From: Ulota crispa
Lineage: Eukaryota > Streptophyta > Bryopsida > Orthotrichales > Orthotrichaceae
Direction: 5' to 3'
Assembly: GCA_963920765.1 (NCBI GenBank)
Contig: OY987243.1
Span: 15,128,001 to 15,192,000 of the forward strand
DNA length: 64,000 nucleotides
Shown: piece after piece, positions 37,207 to 48,051 of the stretch
Layout of the letters: every line of letters starts with the position of its first letter
Numbering within the stretch: the stretch's first letter is position 1
The notes under the pieces: model-generated
What the model saw: only the letters and a program-made list of their open reading frames with translations
What the model was told of the DNA's origin: nothing
Databases searched by the model: none
Program-made: the position numbers and the translations under genes

Positions 37207-37419
37207 TCAGTTTCTCGTCGCTCGAGATCTGTTTATTCGGTCTTCCTTTCGTCCTCCTCGCTTTGTACTCTCTTGCTCATTAACTTATTGGCAGCAGATA
37301 AGCTTACCGTTTAGCTGATTGTCTTGTTTAGTTTCTGTTGGTTCGACGCTCAAATATCTTCGCCTAGTTTTTGAATCGTGCAGTTTGGAACCTCAAAGAT
37401 CTAACTTTTCGCTATTGAA
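37207..37419 (+). promoter_or_regulatory. Promoter / 5' leader of the 86-aa gene
   Basis: The whole non-transposon interval upstream of the ATG is about 210 bp and is pyrimidine-rich around 37230-37290 (CTTCCTTTCGTCCTCCTCGC). No convincing TATA box is seen. Transcription probably starts here or within the adjoining transposon; this is inference. Confidence 0.4.
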
Positions 37420-38424
37420 ATGGCGAGTGCCAATCCTGCTCCTGTCGGGACTGAGAAGAGACATCCCGAGGAGAAACTCAGCGCCGAAGAAGCTCCCGCT
37501 GCTGTCGCTCCCGATGTGACGAGGTTCCCTAAGGTTAGATTTCTTTCCATGTGTCTACTTTGGAGTTTGGACCATACCTTTGTTTTGGCAATGTCTAGAT
37601 AACCTTTTAAGACTCGAAAGAAAAAGCTAACACCTTTGCTCTTGAATCAACACTCGTCTGCATATATTCTCGTCTGGTATGCCAATGTTAACTAGACAGC
37701 TGTAACACACCATTATAATGCTGTATTTTTTGGATGTTTTACTCTTATACGATGTATACCGTAGGGTTCACATTGCATACCGTATTGTGGACATGACAAT
37801 GTAGAGAGTCGCGAGGGTTGAGTGATTGCATTCGTGGAAAAAATGGTAAGATTCATTATTCAGTTAACCCCTAAATGCCCACGGTGCCAGATTGCAGTGT
37901 TAAAATCACCACATTCTGGTGTTGTGGGCATTTAGGGGTTAAGAACGTCCATTTGGTTGGTCTTTGAGGTGAAAAGCAATGTGCATAATCCTCTTGTGAC
38001 TAATTAATGGTGTAGATACATGGACAAAAGACTACTTCGCGTTTCGTTTCTTGCTGGAGGTTTAAGATCTTTGTGTTTGTGATTTTGGTCTAAAGGAACA
38101 CTAATGTGAATAGGTAAGTCCTATTTCAGGCTGTTAGGCTTGTACCTGTTGCAGGGGTATCAGATTGAAAGAAATTTTTGGCTCAGATGAATTTTCAAAA
38201 TGAAGTGTCTTGAAAGTCCTGTCGGTTGCTGTCACTACAAAAGGCACTTATTCTAAGCTCTGGTAACATTGTTGCAGGATGTGGATGGAGCAAGCCATGG
38301 ATCAGTTTGGAAGGACGTTGGTGTGCCATTGAGAGCAGATCCTGCCAACAATCCTAATAGTGATGAGTGGGATCAGGCTAAGCAAGCTTTCAAAGATACC
38401 GGCCTTCTCAAGCGCGTTACTTGA
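37420..38424 (+). CDS. Small 86-aa protein of unknown function, two exons
   Basis: Exon 1 is 37420-37533, ending AAG before GTTAGA. Exon 2 is 38278-38424, after TTGTTGCAG. The intron is phase 0 and the total is 261 nt including TGA. The protein starts MASANPAPVGTEKRHPEEKL and ends NSDEWDQAKQAFKDTGLLKR plus VT. It is hydrophilic, has no cysteine, no signal peptide and no membrane segment. The first half is Ala/Pro/Glu-rich and probably disordered; the second contains GSVWKDVGVPLRADPANNP and a likely helix around residues 68-83. I do not recognise the family. Codon usage is GC-richer than the flanks and both splice sites are good, which supports a real gene. The 744-bp intron carries a 71-bp TTAA MITE. 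Confidence 0.75.
37868..37938. mobile_element. 71-bp TTAA-flanked MITE in the intron of the 86-aa gene
   Basis: A perfect 15-bp terminal repeat, CCCCTAAATGCCCAC, is followed by imperfect continuation (GGTGCCAGA against AACACCAGA). TTAA occurs at 37864-37867 and 37939-37942. It is the same length as 2138-2208. Confidence 0.9.
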
Positions 38425-39397
38425 TCAGAACTCGGTTAAATCCTGTTTCACATTTGTACAGTAAACCTTAATTATCGAGTAGTCAATTGTTGCTAGAAGG
38501 TTACGAAGGATATTTTGCAAGTCGCATGAAGCATTTGTAATTTTGGATTTCCTAGGCGTCATAACGACCAGTGTTTTCAGGGAGTATTTAAGTTCATCTA
38601 CTTATCTATAGTGGTGTATTCGTTTGCCTTGTTTGAGCATGGTGACTGTTCAGGTTAGATGCTCGAATTCAATCAGATCAGCAGATATCGTGTAGGGTTA
38701 GTGGATTTGGTAGACTAAGTATGGTGACTGCGAACCTCATTCTGTGAAGGAGTCGTTGATCAGCTATAAAAATTTCTAATATTTCGGAGATATTTGACAT
38801 TTGCACCACCGTGATGAGTACATTGGTACAAAGCTTGTCAAGTGATGCTACCTTGTGGTACACAGATCCCGGATGTCTTGGATGCTGGTTAGATAAATGT
38901 TGGTTCATTTTTTCTGGACTTTTATGGAATAATTGCCCCTTTCGACCTAGATTGAAGAAAACTTGTATTCGGATCGTGGCTTGCTAAAGTAATTAGACCC
39001 TCACACTCTGTTCCCTGATGATCTTTCACGTAAGTTCTTGTGTAATCGGCTCATCTTCAAAACGGCTTACATTTTGCTGGACGAGCGGACTCTTCAACTA
39101 TGGAAGCTGTCGATCTGTTCCTGGTAAGGCTTAGTGAACCCAGACTCCTTGAAAATCACTTTCTCCAATATCTCTTCCATACTTCAGTTGAAAACCTACT
39201 TCCTTCTCACTATTGCTTCCGGATGTATATTGCAAATGCGATAGATTGAAGGTTTAAAGATAGTTTGTGACATATTCATGCTTATCAGACTGCAACGTTA
39301 AACAGTCTTTTGATGTCGTAAATATTCACATGCAATGCAACAGATTGTTCCAAATTTGAAGGATTCTGCACAGTTGTGCATTTTGGGTGTTTTCTCA
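38425..39397. other. 3' flank of the 86-aa gene, no further gene seen
   Basis: Presumably this includes its 3' UTR. A 76-codon minus-strand ORF at 38678-38908 has no recognisable domain and is not called. Confidence 0.4.
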
Positions 39398-39758
39398 GAG
39401 CATCTCCTGCAGCACGCTTTGCAACAATTAGATAAATGAGATTTCAAGGGGAGAATGATGCAAACCTTCACAGCAAGGCTTGATGTTCTCTTGCAACCCT
39501 GAAATCTTCAGGGCTGCACATGTGTTACAACAAATTGCACAGGTACACTTGGCTATGGAGTGAGGTCATGCGGGAACAATGCTCGCCAGGGACCGTAAAG
39601 GGGACATGTTGAAAGCTGAAATTTGACGGAAATGAGGCCTAATCTAAAAGCCCTACGACTTGCGTAAGGACGTGTTGAGTGTTGTTGGGGATTGAAAACA
39701 AAGAAGCCATTGCTAGTGGAGAGCGCAGGGCTTAGGTAGCGTGCTGTAGGAGATGCTC
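39398..39758. mobile_element. Harbinger-like MITE, GAGCATCTCC family, 361 bp
   Basis: GAGCATCTCCTGCAGCACGCT at the left is inverted as AGCGTGCTGTAGGAGATGCTC at the right, over 20 bp with one or two mismatches. The flanks are TCA (39395-39397) and TCG (39759-39761), a nearly preserved 3-bp target duplication. Confidence 0.8.
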
Positions 39759-39761
39759 TCG

Positions 39762-41590
39762 GCATAAACAAAGCCTGAAGAAATCCTATATTGGATGCGT
39801 GTAAGTTTATACGTCCGTTGTTTCACTTGTAATAGCAACTAGTGGTTGCAAAATATATTTCCATAAAATACGGTTTTTCTTTGTGAGATTTTAAGTGTGC
39901 CCATAAACCTGTGAACTTTGTCATTGGCCATGGGAAAGGAGGCCAATAAACTTAAAAAAGGGGCACTCCGTCATTGTTGTAGAAAATATGCACATACAAT
40001 TGTGATTTGCTATAGAAGCAAAAGACAGCTTTATTTTTAAACCTATCACTTGCAATTTTTTGATCTTCCCTGAGAAGAGTGCAATGATAAATAGAGTTCT
40101 TTGTCTTTAAAGTATATTAAATCAAATGTAACCTTAGCTTCTATAATTCCATATTAAGAAGCTAGATTAAAACCATCCTAACAAGTACGCATTTTCAAGT
40201 TTCCTAGAATTAACATTACGCTTTTTATTTTATTTATTGTTTATGTTTTTGTTGAATGTTTCTATCAATTACTTGTTAAACCCATGTTTTCCTTTGCAAG
40301 TTGTCATGCAACGTTATATGGTTTGAAAATCTAAAGCTTGAAATTTGGTACGTTCTTTTCAAGTATTTCAATTTTCAAGATCTAAAATGGCAATGAACAA
40401 TGACAATTATGATAATTAGGGACCACACTATATCTCAAGTTCCAAGAAATTCACAAAATCTGATTGGCCAAGATGTTGAAAATTGAGATCTACAGTTTGA
40501 CACTAAATCTGAAGTCTCAATCTGTTCAAACATGTCTATAAGTGAGCCACTTATTGAAAGCTATTGGTTCAAAATTAGCTTGTTAAGAAAGTTGAGCTTT
40601 GTTACAAGTTTCAAAGAATAGAAATCTATTGTGGGAGTTAAGTCCAAACAATTTTTTTGTATAGAATCTCCAAATATCTAAGAAATTATCTTTTTGCCCT
40701 TCGTCCAACAAAGATGGGCCGGGATATGGAGTCGAACTAGGACTTGAAAGTTGGATGCAGAACATAGTATGAATTACTCCCCTTGTTCTATGAGAATGAG
40801 ATGGAAGAAATTTGATGTTCTTTTGGATTGTTTCAATGCCTCTAGCCATGTGCAAAATATCAGAACAGCAAACAATGCATTTTTGAGGTTGCCCCACACT
40901 GTTTTCTCAACATATTATTCTATATAAATACTTACTAATATCACAATACTTTTTGTCAATAATTATTGTAATAAACATTTTTTAGCAACAATAAGGACTT
41001 GATAAAGTTGCATAAATCATGTGAAATCCTAGTATTTAGAGAGTTTCATATACCTACAAGTGACCATGCAATGAGTCATGCGATAACTTTTCAAAGTAAG
41101 GCAACCTGATTGTTGAGGCAACCTATATGCATTATTTAGGGTAGAGAATTGAGTGTTTTTTTATGCCATGGTGGTCAAAGGTATGGTACTTTGTGCGGCA
41201 GGCATCCTTGAGCTGCTGCCTCAGCAGGTTTGCAGGTGGGAAGGTATAAAAAGGCTGATGATATCGATCATACAAGTATGTGGACCCGGGCTGCACAATC
41301 TCCATTTTTTCACCTCGGCTGGAAATGTACGAATTTTTGTTTTACCACTAAAAGATCAGATTTTCTTTTGAAATCATTTCTGGATGCATAATTTCTTAAA
41401 TTCCCTAAGGAGATGATAGAGTGACAGAAGATACACTTAAACAACTACAAAATAGGGACACATTTTTACTTTTTAACTTATAAAAGACAGCAGATTGCAC
41501 AGCCTCGGTCCAGTATGACCAACACCCCAGCAGTACCAAAAATTGCAAAAGAAAGTAAATACTGGTCACTCATTGAGTGATATGTATATT
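39762..41590. other. Intergenic, no gene supported
   Basis: ORFs of 104 codons (40583-40897, minus) and 72 codons (41153-41371, plus) have no recognisable domain or start context. A B-box-like GTTCGACTCC on the minus strand near 40735 has no A-box at tRNA-like spacing. Confidence 0.4.
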
Positions 41591-41594
41591 TTAA

Positions 41595-42495
41595 CCTGTA
41601 AAGGAGCAGACCCCCTTTTTTTTAAGAAACATGGCAATTTTGAGTAGGTACTTGTGATTGGAGCTTTTCATATTTTAGGCTGAAATTTTAAGAGAATGTG
41701 GGGACAAGGTGTATTTTTCATAAGTTTTAAATTTCATGACATTTTGAATTATGAGAAAAAAGTTATGGCCTAATGTGTTGTTTTTTGCGTTCGTCGGGCA
41801 ACTTGGGCAGATTTTTAAAAATATTTTTTTTCAAAAACAAAAATTTTAAGTTGGTTTAGGAGATTTATGTGAATGTAGGAAGCTTTGAATCATTCCATTT
41901 GGATCAACGAGATGAACGTTATGAGGGTTTTATGTTTGTGGGCAATAATGGATTCTCTATTTTAAAATAAATTTTGAAGTCCTTTATTTTACTCAATTTT
42001 CAACATTTTGGAAAAAAAACAAAACCGAAGGATGACAATTGTTTATGACAACACTATGACCATTGGGATTGGCATTTTTTATTTCCATGATTATATTCTT
42101 AACAATTTAGTGTTTTGAATCATTCTCTACTTCTTTTTACTTACTAATTTTTTTCCATATGATTTGAAACTTTTTTGACATGTACTTTACTGAGGCGGAA
42201 TAAGGAATATAGAGAAGCACCACCCACATGGCCTTTTTTCCTTAGAAATTTCACCTTTTGAAGGGTAGCTGCCCAATTTTTCACAAGACATTTTTGAATA
42301 TTCAAACCATTCTAACTTCCAATCCATGTGGTAGAAAACTCTAAAAAAAATTCCACATCTTCTATAACCATTCTTTTACAAGATCCTATGGTCACATATA
42401 CATAAAAATGTTTTTTTTTTCAAATTTGGTTGATGCTCTAAAACTAGCAGTTTAAAGAATCTTTGGTGAAAACTTTTTGCTTGGTCCTTTAGGGG
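41595..42495. mobile_element. TTAA-flanked element (piggyBac-like), 901 bp
   Basis: The right end CTTGGTCCTTTAGGGG is well preserved. The left end CCTGTAAAGGAGCAGACC is diverged. TTAA occurs at 41591-41594 and 42496-42499. The interior is closely similar to 42946-43867, including ACAATTTAGTGTTTTGAATC with a lone TTAA at 42099-42102. That TTAA corresponds to the site occupied by another element in the copy at 44318-45694. Confidence 0.78.
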
Positions 42496-42500
42496 TTAAA

Positions 42501-42832
42501 GGGAAAATTTGACAAATGTCCTTGAAATTTGTGATATTTGTACAAATGCTCCTGGTTTTTAAGAATTTGCACAGGTATCTTTGACAAATTGTCATAATTG
42601 TGGAAATAGCCTTCTCCCTATTTATCAAACTACATGTCATTTACCAAGATATTGAAAGGTTGATCACAACACAAGTCCAACCCAAAATTAGGTGACATGC
42701 ACCTATGATAACTATTTAGAAGGGTATTTTCATAATTATGAGAGTATGTTACAAATATTTGTGCAATTTCTGAAAATCCAAGGACATGTATACAATTATT
42801 GCAAATTTCAAGGATACCCATCAAATTTCCCC
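42501..42832. mobile_element. Fold-back MITE, GGGAAAATTT family (copy 1)
   Basis: The left GGGAAAATTTGACAAATGTC and right GGATACCCATCAAATTTCCC are inverse. Subterminal ATTTGTGATATTTGTACAAA is mirrored near 42755. It begins immediately after the TTAA that closes the preceding element. Sister copy at 45747-46086. Confidence 0.7.
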
Positions 42833-42945
42833 CCCTTTTTTTAAGACCCTTGAGTACAAAATAACACAATGAGATTTTAGCAAAAGCTCCAAGGGGCAAA
42901 AGTAGGGGGCAACCTTGGACCTACCTAGGCAAAGAACTCAATTAA

Positions 42946-43867
42946 CCCCTAAAGGACTCAATTTTGTTTTTTGGCAACATAGCAATTTTGGACAGGTACC
43001 TATGATTGAAAATTTCCATACTTTAGGCTGAAATTTTAATAAAAGGTGGGGATGAGGAATATCTTTCATATGCACTAAATTTCATGACATTTGGAATCAT
43101 GACCAAAAAATTCTGGCTTAACATGTTGTTTTTTTGCTAAACGGGCAGTTTGGGCAGATTACAAAAAATTGTTGTTTTCATAAACACAAATTTGAAATTG
43201 GTTAAGAAGATCTTTATGTTTGTGGAAAGCTTTGAATCATTTTATTTTGAGCAATGAGATGAAAGTTATGAGGAGTTTTTATTTGCGGGCAATTATGGAT
43301 TCTCTACTCTAAAATAAGGCTTTGAAGTCCTTTATTTTCCTCAATTTTCAATATTTTGGTAAAAAGGTAAAACCGAAGGATACAAATTTTTTATTAAAAC
43401 ACTACAACATTTGGGATTGACCTTTTTCATTTCCATAATTAAATTCTTAACAATTTAGTGTTTTGAATCATTCTCTACTTCTTTTTAATTACTATTTTTT
43501 TCCCATGTGTTGTACATTCCAAATGATTTGGAAACTTTCAAGTTAACATTTGACTTGCCTTGAAGAATGAATTCAAAAAGTTTCAACCATTTTGGAAATT
43601 TTTTCATACAAATGTAACCTTATGAAGTGTAGCTGCCCAAGTTTTTGCAAGAACAAAATTTACTTTTTGTCAATTCAAACTCAAATATCTTATATTTACA
43701 TGGTGAAAAGTTTTGATTTTTTTTGCATATGTTTTGAAGTCTATTGCACTACAAGATCTTACGGTTATGTGTGTCCAAAAATGTTTGTTTTCTAAAATTT
43801 GGTACTTGTACTAGAAAAAGTAGTTTCAGAGCGGTTTTGGTAAAAATTTAGCTCAGTCTTTTAGGGC
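42946..43867. mobile_element. TTAA-flanked element (piggyBac-like), 922 bp
   Basis: CCCCTAAAGGACTCAA at the left and GCTCAGTCTTTTAGGGC at the right, with TTAA at 42942-42945 and 43868-43871. It is a sister of 41595-42495, and its interior also has an unoccupied TTAA (43447-43450) inside the ACAATTTAGTGTTTTGAATC context. Confidence 0.82.
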
Positions 43868-43871
43868 TTAA

Positions 43872-44317
43872 CCCTTTAAGATATAGTCAATCACTTTTTG
43901 GTTGATTTAGAGACATTATCATTAGTGGCCAAAGTTTGACAATGAATTTGGTTATGGATGAAAGGGGGCAAGTGTGGGGAATTTGGAAATGAATGTAATG
44001 GGACAAATTCCATGAAGATCTGTGCTGGCATGTGGTGTGGGCGTTGAATTTTTTCTTGTATGCAAGCTGAAAATATGCAAATTATTGGAGAAAGATAGCC
44101 CTATATGCAAAAGAGAATGACATTTATATTGGCAGACACAAGTTTGGAGAATGCCAAATTGGAGTTTCATATGGTTCTTTTATGGTAAAAAATGAGAAAC
44201 TTGGTCTTATAGGAACAAAAAAGAATTCCTCAGCAAAAATATGATGGCAAAGGTAGCTTGTTGTATGCATGCTCACTTCATCATATACGGATTGAGAGAT
44301 CTATTATAATTTGCAAC
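43872..44317. other. Intergenic, no gene seen
   Basis: No gene or clear repeat end. It may include the lost left end of the next element. Confidence 0.4.
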
Positions 44318-45694
44318 AAACCCTTCATAAGGTGAAATTCCTAAGGAAAAAAGGATGTGTGGATGGAGCTTCTCTAGATTCCTTCTTCCACCTAAGTAGG
44401 GTATATGTCAAAAAAATTTCAAATCATTTGGAATTGTACAACACAAGAGAAATCAAAAGTAAGTAAAAAGAAGTAGAGAATGATTCAAAACACTAAATTA
44501 TTAACCCCTAAATGCACAAGGCACCACATTATGGTGTTGACAATACTTTGTACTTCTATAAGACCTAACTAAATTGCTATTTTGTGTAGATTTTATTTTT
44601 TAACTATTCTCTCTGAAGTCTAGTTTTAGCATCAAAAACCCAATTTTGTAAATGATTGATTACAATTTTTCTATTTAAGATTTTGTGCAAGGGTGTCCAT
44701 TGCAATCTTGACCTTTTTAGTGTTGAGAGCTCTTGGAAATGAGCCTGAAATACACTAGACCTTGGAGAAAAAATTACACTAGACCGTGGAGAAAATTTAC
44801 ATTAGAAATTTATTCAAAAAATTGTAGAGGAGATTTTGAAAATTTGTAAATTGATTGGAGGTAAGTATGTTATGTCCTTTAACCCCGTATTTTTCACATA
44901 TCCATTTTTTTAGATTTGACATGTGCAAAGAGGGTTGAAAGACTTCAAGTAATTTTCAGAGTTTTAACACGCACCCTCATGATCAAACATTATAATCTTT
45001 CAATCCATAAATGATATTGTTGTGTTTTCTTTTCCTATGCGATCTCTAACATATGCGGTTTGATTTTGTATGGTCACAATTTTAAAGAACTAATACAACT
45101 TATCAAAAATGTGGCTTTTTGTTCAACTTAGAACAAACTCCCAAAGGCTCAAAAAGTGCCTTTGACATTTAGAGGTTAAGAATGTAATTATGAAAATGGA
45201 AAATGCCAATCTCAATGGTTGAAATGTTGTAATACACAATTTACATCTTTCTGTTTTGTTTTGTTTTTTTTCAGAAATAATGAAAATGGGGTTCAATAAA
45301 GGACTTCAAAGTTTATTTTAGAGTAGAGAATCCATACTTGCCCACAAACAAAAACTCCTCATAACTTTTATCTCATTGATAAAAATGGAATGAATCAAAG
45401 ATTTCCACACTCACATAAATCTCCTATACCAATTTTGACTTTTAGTTTTGAGAAAAGTGATTTTTTAAAATTTGTGCAAACTTCTTGCCAAGTGAAAAAA
45501 TATTTATATATTAGGCCATATCTTCTTTTTTGTACTTCTAAATTTCACTAAATTTAGTGCACATTAAAGATAAACCTTGTTCCCACTTTCCATTAAAATT
45601 TCAGCCCAAAATATGAAAATCTTCAATCACAAGTACATGCCCAAAATCACTATGTTGCAAAAAAAGAGGGGGGAGGGGCTTGGTCCTTTACGGG
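44318..45694. mobile_element. Inverted TTAA-type element, left-truncated and carrying a nested insertion
   Basis: The right end CTTGGTCCTTTACGGG is followed by TTAA (45695-45698). The interior is the reverse complement of 41595-42495, from CTTCATAAGGTGAAATTCC at about 44318 onwards. The recognisable left end is missing. The element is split by 44505-45175. Confidence 0.75.
44505..45175. mobile_element. Nested TTAA-flanked element, 671 bp
   Basis: CCCCTAAATGCACAAGGCAC at the left and GTGCCTTTGACATTTAGAGG at the right, with TTAA at 44501-44504 and 45176-45179. The flanks join as CACTAAATTA-TTAA-GAATGTAAT. In the two sister host copies (42099-42102 and 43447-43450, reverse complement) the same context reads CACTAAATTG-TTAA-GAAT with one TTAA only. 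This gives a direct filled/empty-site comparison. Confidence 0.92.
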
Positions 45695-45746
45695 TTAACT
45701 AAAAAATTGAAGTAAAACTAGGGTTTGTAAAGCTATTTGATTTTAG

Positions 45747-46086
45747 GAAAATCTCATGGATACCCTTGAATTTTACAAGAGTTTCATAGATACCCCTGAA
45801 TTTTGCAAGAATTTCATAGATACCCCTGCTTTTTCACAAAATTCACAGATACCCTTGGACCAAAAAATTTAGGTGTTTTTTTTGTTGTGCATGCCACTTC
45901 CCTTCTCCCTTTGTGTGCATACTACTCTTTTCTTATTATAATTGCGCACAAAGGGAGAAGGAAAGTGGCATGCACAACAAAAAAAAACACCTGCAAATTG
46001 GTCCAAGAGTACCTGTGAAATTTCTGAAAAAGCAGTGGTATCTATAAAATTCTTGCAAACTTCAGGGGTATCCATGAAATTTTCCC
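45747..46086. mobile_element. Fold-back MITE, GGGAAAATTT family (copy 2)
   Basis: The left GGAAAATCTCATGGATACCC and right GGGTATCCATGAAATTTTCC are inverse. The arms run inward to a perfect core (TGTGCATGCCACTT, GGGAGAAGG and inverses near 45890-45980) with a short loop around 45925-45940. The left arm also repeats a roughly 33-bp unit (CATAGATACCCCTGAATTTT) three to four times. ORFs on both strands are palindrome effects. Confidence 0.8.
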
Positions 46087-46826
46087 TTGATTTTACTCCG
46101 TGCTTGTGGGCAAAAATTGGTGACCATTAGACCGTATACGAATAATGATTTTTTTGAGTTGCAATCTAACTTGTCTAGAAAAAAAGGTGATTTTTTACAA
46201 TTGTAGCAAGACATGTTCTTTTGCTTTCTTCTAGCAGTAGATCTTGAGATGCCTCAACACTATCAGAAAAGCACAACTGTTATTTCCTATTGGAGGTACC
46301 AAAAACTACATGAACTCAAATGATGGGAGGATTGATTAGCTTCCGTGCATGATCTCTACACTAAATAGTCTTCTGTAACTTGTTTTTGGTTTTCATCTAA
46401 CTTGCAACGGAGAAGGTGATTTCTCACTATTGCTACAAAAATTACCAAAATATTGTTGATAAATGTCATTGGGGGCAAAAAAAGAACTTTTTTGATAAAG
46501 AGATGGATGGATGGATGGCAATTTTAGTTATATATCCTCATTGGAAAAACTTAATAGCGGTGTTTAGATCGACAATGCATAAAACAAGAAGGAACAAAGC
46601 TGACTGAGCTTTCGTCACATACGCACATCATCTCTTCCGTCTTGCTCTTATCCACGTTTGCTTTTCAATAATTTTCCTTGACATGTCTGTAAGGACGAGA
46701 ATCCCTTCCCGTCTCTGAAATGATTCGCCGTTCTATTATTTCCAAGCCACGTTGGACTGGCGCGATCAACTGTAAAAGGAAATTTTACTATGACTTGTGC
46801 AAGGTTTACCAAATGTTTTAAGTCCT
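46087..46826. other. Intergenic, no gene seen
   Basis: Nothing recognised apart from a short GATG run at about 46502-46518. Confidence 0.4.
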
Positions 46827-47468
46827 AAAGTAGAAGCACCCATACCCGATAACTTAACCACTAAAGGATGTTGCTGTTTTGTATACGGACTCCCGTGTTG
46901 TATACGGATGGGGTATTTGGATAGCATGTGGATCTCATTGGAGTTCTAAATTTCAAACCAAGTCAGAAACATAATATTGGTCAACTAGAATTTTTGGGGA
47001 ATTTTTGACATTTGTTGTAATTTTTTTTTCAAGTACTAAATGGTTCTCTTACGAATACGTACAACACTTTTGGTAGGCAACATCCTTTAGGGGTTAAGCG
47101 GATCTGCAACAAACTACAAAGAGTTTGAGGCAACCAATATCCTTCCCGTGTAAAAAAAGATAAGAAATATTGGGATTGCAAATTTTTCATAATTTTATTT
47201 GCAAAATTGAAATTATTTTAAATTTTGAGAGTCAAAAAGTGTTTTGAACCCATTGCCAACCTTTAAACTTATACAATTATGATAATAACCAAGCTACTTT
47301 TTGCTCATTACTTCTACATCACTTTGGGACACATAACATGACTTAAGTGGTCACATCCTTGAAAAGGACAAAAGAATGCATTCCAAAGCATCTATCCTTA
47401 TTAAGATTGAAAATAGCGCATCCTATTGGTTGGGTATGGAAAATTGTTGGCTATGGTGCTTCCACCTT
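46827..47468. mobile_element. AAGGTGGAAGCACCCAT-family element, interrupted copy
   Basis: The left AAAGTAGAAGCACCCAT and right ATGGTGCTTCCACCTT are inverse. The interior matches 33796-34944 on both sides of the insertion (CCCGATAAC at the left; CTACAAAGAGTTTGAGGCAA and onwards at the right). Confidence 0.75.
46858..47093. mobile_element. TTAA-flanked MITE, 236 bp, nested
   Basis: CCACTAAAGGATGTTGC and GCAACATCCTTTAGGGG are inverse ends, with TTAA at 46854-46857 and 47094-47097. The host reads GATAAC-TTAA-[insert]-TTAA-GCGG. The sister host copy at 33815-33830 reads GATAAC-TTAA-GCAA with a single TTAA, showing target-site duplication. Confidence 0.92.
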
Positions 47469-48003
47469 GTGTTACTTTTTTACCACACTACTTTTCAACG
47501 TGTGAAGAAAGCACTGATTTGATTGAAATCTTATGAGCTTAGTGGATTTGTGGAAAACATCACACCTGAATGTGATGTCATTTTAAGGTTTGTTACATTA
47601 GATTATGGATATGGTCCTTGGTGTAATAATATGCAAAAAAAAAGAACCATTACTGATGTCAATATATCATTTCAATAAAAACATGTTTTTTTGCAATGAT
47701 AATACACTTCACATTGGTCACGAATTACAAAAGGTCTCCCATGAACTTACAAAAACGTCACTCATGACAATTTTCATGTGTCATGTGAAGTTCTTGTGAC
47801 CGTGGAATTTTTTCCAAATGGGATTCTCTAACGCAATAACATAGTTTGATGTGTATTGATGTTTGACAAGAATATTTACAATTAAGGCTTGTTCACACCA
47901 TGTTACAAATATCAAATCTATAATCCGAAATTCAACAATGGATCTAAACTTTATTACACTCAAAAGGGCAAAATACTTATGTGTGTGCACATATGCATAT
48001 ATA

Positions 48004-48051
<48 letters not shown>

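Noticed and set aside
40583-40897. 104-codon minus-strand ORF and a B-box-like GTTCGACTCC near 40735
   Set aside because: No protein domain. The only A-box-like motif is over 100 nt away, too far for a tRNA or ordinary SINE promoter.
41153-41371. 72-codon ORF in a slightly GC-richer patch
   Set aside because: No recognisable domain, signal or splice partner; a short CTGCTG/CAGCAG hairpin explains part of the composition.
45803-46130. Overlapping ORFs on both strands (62-71 codons)
   Set aside because: They arise from the inverted-repeat symmetry of the fold-back element at 45747-46086.
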